A DNA stretch of 5,472 nucleotides from CAYNLG01 sp964397995 (GCA_964397995.1 CAYNLG010000134.1:1-5472), one strand, 5' to 3'. Positions 1 through 4,784 are shown, counted from the stretch's first letter. Notes: generated from the letters alone by a model not told the origin. Numbers and translations: made by a program.

Positions 1-1
1 C

Positions 2-532
2 TGGAGCGGTCCGGCCGAAGCGCCCAAGCCGAAGAAAGGCAAGAAGGACCGGCCCGCGACCGTCCCCCACCGCGTCCGCAAGGGCGCGACCGACATCGCG
101 ATGGAGCAGCGGCGCTGGTTCGTCGAGGCCGAGGAGACGGCCCCCTGGAACGAGGCCCTGGCCGCGGATGAGCACGGCGCCGGCCTGACCGGGCCCTGGG
201 AACTCAACAGCCCGAACCACGCCTTCCAAGGCCAGAACGTCCTTTACTTGGACGGGCACGTCGAGTGGACCGTGCATCCATACTGCGGCCCGCGGTGGGA
301 CAATCTCTGGCTTCGGCGCAACCCCCTGCCCCGCATGCCCGACCCATCGAAGCTGGGCAGCGTCCGCGAGTTCAACGACACCAACAGTTACGACGGCGAG
401 ACCACGTTCGACCGCACGCGGGACGAGGGCGAGGACGGCGACGCGAAGGCCGCCGGCCCCGAAGGGCCGCCTTCCGAGAAGAAGGGCGAAGCCGAGCCGC
501 CGGTCTGCATCGACTCGTGGCTGGTGCCCTGA
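2..532 (+). CDS. C-terminal part of a pseudopilin-like protein with an H-X9-DG-type motif (5' partial)
   Basis: The reading frame is open from the left edge, so the true start lies outside the window; the ATG at 101 is internal. 176 residues are visible. Residues 73-88 form an H-x10-DGHVEW segment (His73, Asp84-Gly85) preceded by NSPN. This matches the motif of planctomycete prepilin-type processing-associated 'H-X9-DG' proteins, with one extra residue in the spacer. Such proteins normally carry an N-terminal pilin-like methylation helix and are thought to be exported by a type II secretion-like route; that helix would be upstream and is not seen here. The visible start is Lys/Pro-rich (residues 8-18). 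The ~90 residues after the motif include an acidic and Lys/Pro-rich low-complexity stretch (about 139-165) and end in CIDSWLVP. The gene converges on dacB with only 13 bases between stop codons. Family assignment rests on the single motif; the function is unknown. Confidence 0.7.
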   Translation, partial: WSGPAEAPKPKKGKKDRPATVPHRVRKGATDIAMEQRRWFVEAEETAPWNEALAADEHGAGLTGPWELNSPNHAFQGQNVLYLDGHVEWTVHPYCGPRWDNLWLRRNPLPRMPDPSKLGSVREFNDTNSYDGETTFDRTRDEGEDGDAKAAGPEGPPSEKKGEAEPPVCIDSWLVP

Positions 533-545
533 GCCGCGGCCAAGC

Positions 546-2099
546 CTACTCGCGGCCGACCTCGACGAGACGGAGGCAGACGTTGTCCTGGACGAGGCGG
601 GCCCGCCAGAGTTCGCCCCACGGGACCTCGTTCATGAGGATGGCAAAGGCAAGCGTCCGCTCGCCGCGCGTCCGCACGTAGCCCGACAGGGCGCTCACGC
701 CGCGCACGTACCCTGTCTTGGCCCAGACGCGGTCCTCGGCGTCGGTGTGGCGCATCCGCTTCCGCAGGCTGCCCGGCCGCCCGGGCCGCGCGAGCGTCTC
801 AGCCAGGGCCGACCCGTGCCGCCGCACCATCAGGGCCAGGGTCTCGGTAACGAGGCGGGGGGTCAGTCGATTGGCCTTGGAGAGGCCGGAGCCGTCGTCG
901 AAGACACAGCCCTCGGTCGGCAAGCCGCGCTCCGCCAGCCACCCCGCCAAGGCCGCGCGCCCGCTCGCCCACGAGCCGAGGGCGGGCCGGTCGGCGGCCT
1001 CGGGCGCGCCGTACCGGGCGTCGGGATTCCGGGCGTAGGCGCCGAGCAGCTTCAGCAGGCATTCGGCATAGAGGCCCTGGCTGCGGGTGTTCGCGACGCG
1101 GGCGCAGAGCTCCAGGCGCGAGGCATGGATGACGTCCCAGACGATCGCCTCGGGCGCCCCCTCGGAGCCGACGACCGGCGCCCGCACCGCCTCGCCGCGC
1201 ACCCGGACGCCCTCGGCCCGGAACGTCTCGGCCAGAACCGCGCCGAAGTACGCCGTCGGGTCGAGGACCGTGCGGTGATGGACCATCGGTCCGGCCTTCG
1301 CCCGGTACGTGCCGCGCACAATGAGGTCCAACCCCCCGCCGGGGCGTTCCATGCGGCGCACGCTGTAGGCGTGCGGGGCCTTCGGGGCAACGGTGCCGAG
1401 ATGGTTCTCGAGGTGGACGTAAGCGGTGGCGGGGCTGACGGTCACGTGGGCGGGCCGCCCGACGGCGGCGCCGGGGCCGACGCGGACGTCGACGCAGTTG
1501 TCGTTCAGGTTGAGCGCCCCGACGGGGGCCTCGTACCAGGCGTAGAGCTGGTCCTCCGGCCAGTTCGGGTGCGGGCCGGGGGGCTCGAAGAGGCCGTCGT
1601 CGAGGAGGATGCGGCCGACGTCGGTCAGGCCGGCCGCGCGCAGGGCCTTGGCCCAGCGGCGCAGCGCGCCGGCCGGGTCGCCGCCGTAGAAGCGGCCGCT
1701 GAAGTTCGGGTCGCCCCCGCCCAGGACGACGAGGTCCGGCGGGCCGCCGCCCGGGCGGGGCAGGTGGCCGATCTGGGTGCGGATGCGCCACTCGCGGCCG
1801 AAGCGGTCCCAGGCGGCCGAGGTGACGAGCAGCTTCATCGTGCTCGCGGGGATGAGGGGCTCGTCCGCCCGGACGCTGTACAGGACCCGCGGCGCCGCCT
1901 CCGGGTCGCTGACGTCGAGGACGCGGCAGGCGACGACGGTCTTCGGGAGACCGGCCTCGGCGAAGAGGCGGTCAAGGTCCTCGCGCAGGGAGGGCGCCTG
2001 GGCCGGTTTCTCGGCCGCCGCGGCACCTGCCGACACATAAACCATTGCCAGAAAACAGGTTAACGTCGTCCACGCCACCACCGGAAAGGGCTTGCGCAT
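546..2099 (-). CDS. dacB: D-alanyl-D-alanine carboxypeptidase/endopeptidase, PBP4 type (peptidase family S13)
   Basis: Encodes 517 residues that trim peptidoglycan by removing the terminal D-Ala of stem peptides and/or cutting D-Ala-mDAP cross-links in the periplasm. Three penicillin-binding motifs are in order: STMK at 86-89 (nucleophile Ser86, Lys89), a DGSGLSKANRLTP block at 402-414 holding the second (SxN) motif, and KTG at 461-463. The ~310 residues between the first two motifs are typical of class C PBPs, which carry inserted domains inside the transpeptidase fold. Residues 1-29 are a Sec signal peptide (Arg2-Lys3, hydrophobic core about 7-22, Ala-rich cleavage site near 26-29); Cys15 lacks a lipobox. 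The ATG at 2099 is preferred over the in-frame ATG at 2138 because AAGGAG lies 10 bases upstream and the signal peptide then begins correctly. Length is slightly above E. coli DacB (477). It is transcribed away from the methyltransferase gene from its own promoter and is probably monocistronic. Confidence 0.93.
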   Translation of the reverse strand: MRKPFPVVAWTTLTCFLAMVYVSAGAAAAEKPAQAPSLREDLDRLFAEAGLPKTVVACRVLDVSDPEAAPRVLYSVRADEPLIPASTMKLLVTSAAWDRFGREWRIRTQIGHLPRPGGGPPDLVVLGGGDPNFSGRFYGGDPAGALRRWAKALRAAGLTDVGRILLDDGLFEPPGPHPNWPEDQLYAWYEAPVGALNLNDNCVDVRVGPGAAVGRPAHVTVSPATAYVHLENHLGTVAPKAPHAYSVRRMERPGGGLDLIVRGTYRAKAGPMVHHRTVLDPTAYFGAVLAETFRAEGVRVRGEAVRAPVVGSEGAPEAIVWDVIHASRLELCARVANTRSQGLYAECLLKLLGAYARNPDARYGAPEAADRPALGSWASGRAALAGWLAERGLPTEGCVFDDGSGLSKANRLTPRLVTETLALMVRRHGSALAETLARPGRPGSLRKRMRHTDAEDRVWAKTGYVRGVSALSGYVRTRGERTLAFAILMNEVPWGELWRARLVQDNVCLRLVEVGRE

Positions 2100-2109
2100 C
2101 CGAAAGCCA

Positions 2110-2115
2110 CTCCTT
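2110..2115 (-). promoter_or_regulatory. Ribosome binding site of dacB
   Basis: On the minus strand AAGGAG lies 10 bases before the ATG at 2099. It decides the start: the alternative ATG at 2138 lies upstream of this site and would add 13 Arg-rich residues ahead of the signal peptide. Confidence 0.75.
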
Positions 2116-2131
2116 ATCCTCAAGAAACCGG

Positions 2132-2161
2132 TTGCCACGCCCCGCCGCGGCCGAGTATAGT
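2132..2161 (+). promoter_or_regulatory. Sigma70-like promoter of the DNA methyltransferase gene
   Basis: TTGCCA (2132-2137) and TATAGT (2156-2161) are separated by 18 bases. The start of transcription would be near 2168, leaving a leader of about 63 bases before the ATG at 2231. The -10 hexamer shares bases 2156-2159 with the dacB -10 on the other strand, so polymerase is unlikely to occupy both at once. Confidence 0.6.
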
Positions 2162-2182
2162 CGCAAGGGACGCGAACCGCAA
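2154..2182 (-). promoter_or_regulatory. Sigma70-like promoter of dacB
   Basis: On the minus strand TTGCGG (2182-2177) and TATACT (2159-2154) are separated by exactly 17 bases. Transcription would start near 2147, giving a leader of about 48 bases before the dacB ATG. The -10 box overlaps that of the opposite-strand methyltransferase promoter by four bases (2156-2159). Inferred from consensus only. Confidence 0.6.
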
Positions 2183-2212
2183 GACACGGGGGACGCCCGG
2201 GCCGCCGAGCCC

Positions 2213-2226
2213 ACTCCCTTGGGGGT
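2213..2226 (+). promoter_or_regulatory. Weak Shine-Dalgarno of the methyltransferase inside a small hairpin
   Basis: GGGGG (2221-2225) lies 5 bases before the ATG at 2231 and is the only plausible ribosome binding site. Bases 2213-2217 (ACTCC) can pair with 2222-2226 (GGGGT) with one G-U pair, across a CTTG tetraloop, so the site may be partly masked. The stem is short and untested. Confidence 0.35.
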
Positions 2227-2230
2227 AGCC

Positions 2231-3034
2231 ATGTCCGATTCTCTGCCGCTCGGCCAGGTCGTCGCCGGTGACCTCCTCGGGATTTTGCCCGCGTGGCCGG
2301 AGGGCAGCGTCGACCTCGTCTTCGCCGACCCGCCCTTTAACATCGGCTACGACTACGACCGCTACGAAGACGATCTGCCGCCCAAGGACTACCGCGACTG
2401 GGTGCGGCGATGGACGGAGGCGTGTCTGCGGGTGCTGAAGCCGGACGGGACGTTCTGGATCGCCATCGGCGACGAGTTCGCCGCCGAGATCTGCGTCGAC
2501 ATGAAAGAGCGGGCGACCCTTCGCAACTGGATTATTTGGCACTATACGTTCGGCCAGAACTGTCGCCTCAAGTTCAACCGCAGCCACACGCACCTGTTCT
2601 ACTTCGTCCGCGACCGGAAAGCCTTCACCTTCAACGACAACGCCGTCCGCGTTCCGAGCGACCGCCAGCTCAAGTACAACGACCGCCGCGCCAACCCCAA
2701 GGGCCGCCTCCCCCACGACGTGTGGACCTTCTCGCGGGTATGCGGCACGTTTCGGGAGCGGTGCGGGTGGCACCCATGCCAGATGCCGGTCGCGCTGCTG
2801 GAGCGGATCATCCTGGCCTGCTCGAACCCGGGCGACGTGATCCTGGACCCGTTCGCCGGGAGCGGGACCACCCTCGTGGCCGCGGCCAGGCAGGGCCGCC
2901 GGTGGGTCGGCGTGGACCTGTCGCCGGACTACGCGGTTAAGGCGGCCGAGCGCGTGGCAGACGAGGGCGTGCCCGCCGAGGACGAGGCTGAGGCGGCGGC
3001 TGGCGACGCCGCGCCCGCCCGGGCCTCGGCCTGA
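2231..3034 (+). CDS. Site-specific DNA methyltransferase, beta class (N6_N4_Mtase family), probable N6-adenine
   Basis: 267 residues; transfers a methyl group from S-adenosylmethionine to an amino group of a base in a specific DNA site. The catalytic motif IV DPPF is at 33-36 and the SAM-binding motif I DPFAGSGTT at 206-214, so the order is IV ... target recognition ... I, which defines the beta class. HPCQMP (181-186), common just ahead of motif I in this family, and VGVDLSPDY (226-234) complete the SAM fold. DPPF rather than SPP(Y/F) favours adenine-N6 over cytosine-N4. The middle (about 85-180) should hold specificity determinants; the target is not readable. The tail after residue 240 is Ala/Glu-rich. 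The frame opens at 2045, but the ATG at 2231 is chosen because it follows the promoter and leader, and the upstream codons overlap the dacB start. No restriction endonuclease gene adjoins it in this window, so it looks like an orphan, perhaps regulatory, methyltransferase. Confidence 0.92.
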   Translation: MSDSLPLGQVVAGDLLGILPAWPEGSVDLVFADPPFNIGYDYDRYEDDLPPKDYRDWVRRWTEACLRVLKPDGTFWIAIGDEFAAEICVDMKERATLRNWIIWHYTFGQNCRLKFNRSHTHLFYFVRDRKAFTFNDNAVRVPSDRQLKYNDRRANPKGRLPHDVWTFSRVCGTFRERCGWHPCQMPVALLERIILACSNPGDVILDPFAGSGTTLVAAARQGRRWVGVDLSPDYAVKAAERVADEGVPAEDEAEAAAGDAAPARASA

Positions 3035-3050
3035 GTCCCTGCCGAGACCG

Positions 3051-3079
3051 TTGCACCCGCCGCGCCGCCCGTCTACACT
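3051..3079 (+). promoter_or_regulatory. Sigma70-like promoter of the 396-residue membrane protein gene
   Basis: TTGCAC (3051-3056) and TACACT (3074-3079) are 17 bases apart in the 82-base gap after the methyltransferase stop. Transcription would begin near 3086, only about 31 bases before the GTG start. This suggests the downstream gene is transcribed separately, although read-through from the methyltransferase is not excluded. Confidence 0.6.
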
Positions 3080-3084
3080 CGGCG

Positions 3085-3102
3085 TCGGCCGGTGACGGCC
3101 GA
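3085..3102 (+). other. Leader hairpin with a GTGA tetraloop
   Basis: TCGGCCG (3085-3091) pairs perfectly with CGGCCGA (3096-3102) over a GTGA loop (a GNRA-class tetraloop in RNA). It would sit at the very 5' end of the transcript from the promoter at 3051-3079 and directly abuts the Shine-Dalgarno at 3103-3110. A 5'-terminal stem of this kind could protect the mRNA or tune translation. In DNA this GC-rich a 7-bp stem can arise by chance. Confidence 0.45.
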
Positions 3103-3110
3103 GGGGGAGG
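3103..3110 (+). promoter_or_regulatory. Ribosome binding site for the GTG start at 3117
   Basis: GGGGGAGG ends 6 bases before the GTG at 3117. It is a strong purine-rich site with ideal spacing and is the reason for choosing a GTG start here. Confidence 0.7.
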
Positions 3111-3116
3111 ACCGCC

Positions 3117-4307
3117 GTGACCCCGACGTGGACGCTCCTGGCCGCCGACGCCCCGGCGCCTGCGCCGGCCGCCGAGGCCGCGCGCCATCCCCTCGTCCAG
3201 TTCGTGATGGACAACCCGTTCCTGCTGGCGGTGGTCTTCGTCTTCCTGGTGGCGCTGGTGGGAGCCTTCATCGCCGCCCGCAAACGCGACCGGTGCCTGA
3301 AGCGGTTCCGCGGCTATCCCGTGACGCTGCTGGAGCAAGCCGGGCGCACCATCTGGGGCCGTCTCCGCGTCTTTCCGAAAGGCGTCGAACTGCTCTTCGA
3401 CGGCGGCGGCGACGAGGCCCTTCCGGAGAGCGGCCCGGCGACCGACCGCGCCGCCCCGGACGACGAGGCGGCCGGACCGCCCAAGCACTCGTTCCTGATC
3501 TACGAGGGCGACCTCGGCAAGCTCCTGGCCGCCCACCGCTTCGTCGACCGCCTGGACGACGACACCGCCCGCCGCCGCGCCCGCCAGGTCCGGCGCCTCG
3601 CCCGCCCCGGGCCGCTCGCGCGCCTGGCCCGGATGCTTCGCAACGTCGTCAACACGCTCCGCGACGCGTTCGTCCAAGCCTTCAGCATGAGCGTCCAGCA
3701 GGCCTCGAAGACGACCGCGAACCCGGTCCTGCAGGCCCAGGGCGGCCAGGTCAACGCCATCGGCTCGATGCTCATCGGCGAGACGGCCAACGCCTACGAG
3801 CCCATGCTGGAGCAGTACATCGGCGACCCGGTTGTCCTGGAGCTCGTCAGCCCGGCCGACCCCGAGAAACGTGTCGTCGAGTACCACGGGTACCTCGGCG
3901 AGTACAGCGCCCAGTTCCTGCTGCTGGTGGACGTGCGGCGGCGGTTCCAGGAGAAGGCCCCGCTGGCGGGCGGGCAGACGACGCGCCTCCTGGAAGGAAC
4001 CGTCATCGTCCAGGCCCGAACCGGCGAGGTGGTGGTCGAGAACCATGCCGCCGTCGAGGTGACCCTGGAAGGGCTGCACCGCGGCGCGGTGTGCACGGTG
4101 GTGAACCGGACGATCGCGCCGGGGGAAACGGCGGCCGTGCCGTTCCCGAACGCCGCCGAGGCGACCGCCGCGCCGGCCGAGGACGCCGAAGGCAGCGACG
4201 CCGAAGGGCTTGTGGCGGCCTTGAGCGTGACGCGGCAGTTCGACCTGATCGTCCCCCGGGCGTGCGGTCTGGTGCGGCACGCGAGCGCGGCCGCGACGGA
4301 GGCCTGA
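3117..4307 (+). CDS. Unrecognised membrane-anchored protein (single N-terminal helix, cytoplasmic mixed domain)
   Basis: 396 residues with a GTG start. I do not recognise the family. Residues 1-34 are Ala/Pro-rich. One hydrophobic helix spans about 34-54 and is followed at once by a basic patch (ARKRDRCLKRFR, 54-65), so by the positive-inside rule the rest should face the cytoplasm. Residues 66-95 and 123-140 look like short beta/alpha segments separated by an acidic Pro/Gly-rich linker (about 96-122). Residues 150-190 are strongly basic then amphipathic helical. A less biased block (about 193-275, including NPVLQAQGG and the stretch ending at Tyr234-Ile-Gly-Asp) looks like the conserved core. 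The remainder to ~345 reads as alternating beta strands, followed by an Ala/Glu-rich linker and a final strand. Codon use matches its neighbours, so it is a genuine gene of this genome. It may be co-transcribed with the methyltransferase but has its own promoter and strong RBS. No catalytic motif is evident; a membrane-tethered scaffold or trafficking role is a guess. Confidence 0.85.
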   Translation: MTPTWTLLAADAPAPAPAAEAARHPLVQFVMDNPFLLAVVFVFLVALVGAFIAARKRDRCLKRFRGYPVTLLEQAGRTIWGRLRVFPKGVELLFDGGGDEALPESGPATDRAAPDDEAAGPPKHSFLIYEGDLGKLLAAHRFVDRLDDDTARRRARQVRRLARPGPLARLARMLRNVVNTLRDAFVQAFSMSVQQASKTTANPVLQAQGGQVNAIGSMLIGETANAYEPMLEQYIGDPVVLELVSPADPEKRVVEYHGYLGEYSAQFLLLVDVRRRFQEKAPLAGGQTTRLLEGTVIVQARTGEVVVENHAAVEVTLEGLHRGAVCTVVNRTIAPGETAAVPFPNAAEATAAPAEDAEGSDAEGLVAALSVTRQFDLIVPRACGLVRHASAAATEA

Positions 4308-4331
4308 GGCCCTGGTAGCTCAGCCTGAGTA

Positions 4332-4356
4332 CGGCCCGTGGTTCCGGACCGGGCCG
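4332..4356 (+). other. GC-rich hairpin downstream of the membrane protein gene
   Basis: CGGCCCG (4332-4338) pairs with CGGGCCG (4350-4356) around an 11-base loop. It starts 25 bases after the stop codon at 4307 and stands immediately before a second hairpin. There is no T-tract, so it is not a classical intrinsic terminator; it may still slow polymerase or protect the 3' end of the message. Confidence 0.4.
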
Positions 4357-4357
4357 A

Positions 4358-4389
4358 GGGCCCCGGGGCTTGCACGAGGCCCGGGGCCT
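4358..4389 (+). terminator. Possible terminator-like hairpin without a T-tract
   Basis: GGCCCCGGG (4359-4367) pairs perfectly with CCCGGGGCC (4380-4388); a G-T pair (4358/4389) extends it, with a 12-base loop. It is all G+C and lies ~50 bases after the membrane protein stop. No run of T follows, so an intrinsic terminator is only possible. The loop contains TTGCAC, the -35 candidate of the next promoter. Confidence 0.35.
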
Positions 4390-4397
4390 GCTACCCT
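4370..4397 (+). promoter_or_regulatory. Promoter-like pair ahead of the ACT-domain fragment
   Basis: TTGCAC (4370-4375) and TACCCT (4392-4397) are separated by 16 bases. The -35 is identical to that of the promoter at 3051-3079. A transcript would start near 4404, about 33 bases before the ATG at 4438. The -10 is weaker than those of the other promoters here. Confidence 0.35.
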
Positions 4398-4411
4398 TGG
4401 GCCACAAGCAT

Positions 4412-4427
4412 GACCCGGAGGAGGGTC
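4412..4427 (+). promoter_or_regulatory. Shine-Dalgarno displayed in a hairpin loop before the ACT fragment
   Basis: GACCC (4412-4416) can pair with GGGTC (4423-4427), leaving GGAGGA in the loop. The purine-rich site is 14-16 bases from the ATG at 4438, longer than optimal; GAGGG (4421-4425) at 12 bases is an alternative. Confidence 0.35.
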
Positions 4428-4437
4428 GACGCTGGGC

Positions 4438-4638
4438 ATGGCCGTCGAAGACGTCGCGTTGTGGGTGGCCGAGGTCGAGGACCGGCCCGGCGGCCTGGCG
4501 CATGGCGGACCCCTTGCGAGTGTGCCCGCAGCAGCCACCCCCGCCGAGGCCGGCGCGCTGTCTAACAGGCCGCCTCTGAACGGCCTGTCAGCCTCTGGAT
4601 TTCACAGGCAGTCGATCGCCGCCGCCTGTCCTGCGTAG
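4438..4638 (+). pseudogene. Remnant of an ACT-domain protein gene (5' end only)
   Basis: The frame begins MAVEDVALWVAEVEDRPGGLAHG. The beta strand followed by EDRPGGLA is the signature opening of ACT small-molecule-binding domains; small stand-alone ACT proteins of about 140 residues that start this way occur in planctomycetes (recalled, not searched). Up to about residue 22 the codons end almost only in G or C. After that the frame reads on as Pro/Ala-rich sequence with mixed third bases to a TAG at 4636-4638 (66 residues) and no longer looks like an ACT fold. Neither of the other two forward frames restores a match. The likely reading is a gene truncated by recombination, with 4438 to roughly 4505 native. 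Alternatives are a real 66-residue protein of unknown role, or a chance ORF. The promoter-like and RBS-like sequences upstream support a once-functional start. Confidence 0.45.
4565..4629. repeat. Four alternating copies of ACAGGC / GCCTGT
   Basis: ACAGGC at 4565 and 4604 alternates with its reverse complement GCCTGT at 4583 and 4624; starts are 18, 21 and 20 bases apart. The first pair extends to a perfect 8-bp stem (4565-4572 with 4581-4588) over an 8-base loop. Each internal copy can pair with the neighbour on either side, so the hairpins are mutually exclusive. No T-tract follows. It could be an RNA switch-like or terminator structure, a phased protein-binding site, or the scar of a mobile element; the sequence does not decide. 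Confidence 0.5.
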
Positions 4639-4724
4639 TCCTCGCCCTTAACGCTCTTCATCACCGACTTCTGAAACGCCGGAGGATACATCGGGTGCGC
4701 GATTTGGTCCACCACCCCGGCCAT
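4602..4724 (-). pseudogene. 40-codon antisense reading frame, probable 3' remnant of a lost gene
   Basis: On the minus strand the frame from ATG 4724 to TGA 4604-4602 encodes 40 residues, including HPMYPPAFQKSVMKSVKGED followed by YAGQAAAIDCL. It reads like real protein: balanced composition, about 80% G/C at third positions in an otherwise ~60% G+C region, and a plausible helix at the end. An in-frame TAA lies four codons upstream of the ATG, and no Shine-Dalgarno is visible, so it is more likely the tail of a gene whose front was lost than a working small gene. I do not recognise the family. The stop codon lies beside the third ACAGGC repeat. A functional microprotein or a chance frame remain possible. 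Confidence 0.35.
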
Positions 4725-4778
4725 CTGGCAGGGTTATGAAGTTGGAGGCGACCAAGGCGACCATTGGCAACAGCAGAA

Positions 4779-4784
4779 AAGAGG
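4779..4784 (+). promoter_or_regulatory. Ribosome binding site for the GTG start at 4791
   Basis: AAGAGG ends 6 bases before GTG 4791. This spacing, with a good signal peptide following, supports the GTG start; the only other upstream in-frame candidate, a TTG at 4764, has no comparable site. Confidence 0.55.

Noticed and set aside
533..556. Six-bp inverted repeat between the convergent stop codons as a bidirectional terminator
   Set aside because: GCCGCG/CGCGGC is short, runs into the dacB coding end, has no T-tract on either strand and is expected by chance at this base composition.
747..2063. Long plus-strand open frame (438 codons) opposite dacB
   Set aside because: It is the antisense shadow of a gene with all three S13 motifs; its product is Gly/Ala/Arg-rich with no recognisable fold, as expected in very GC-rich DNA.
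2045..2099. DacB as a lipoprotein through Cys15
   Set aside because: The residue before the cysteine is Thr and the lipobox pattern is not met; an Ala-rich signal peptidase I site follows.
2100..2138. Longer dacB starting at the ATG at 2138
   Set aside because: The Shine-Dalgarno at 2110-2115 lies inside that extension, and the extra Arg-rich residues would precede an otherwise standard signal peptide.
2045..2230. N-terminal extension of the methyltransferase to the ATG at 2045
   Set aside because: It would overlap the dacB start codon and signal peptide region and lie upstream of the proposed promoter; its residues show no family similarity, and the core fold begins normally from ATG 2231.
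2120..3283. Minus-strand frame of 387 codons opposite the methyltransferase
   Set aside because: The plus strand carries every motif of a beta-class methyltransferase; the antisense product has none and would run through the dacB promoter.
2937..4280. Long minus-strand open frame (447 codons) opposite the membrane protein gene
   Set aside because: It starts inside the methyltransferase's opposite strand, and its product is His/Arg/Gly-rich shadow sequence, whereas the plus strand there has a promoter, RBS, transmembrane helix and protein-like composition.
3092..4318. Overlapping plus-strand frame of 408 codons in another phase
   Set aside because: The product is almost entirely Arg/Pro/Gly, typical of an out-of-phase reading of GC-rich coding DNA.
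4308..4350. tRNA-like start (GGTAGCTCAG) and a GGTTCC segment
   Set aside because: The distance between the D-arm-like and T-arm-like pieces is far too short for an anticodon arm, and no acceptor stem can be paired.
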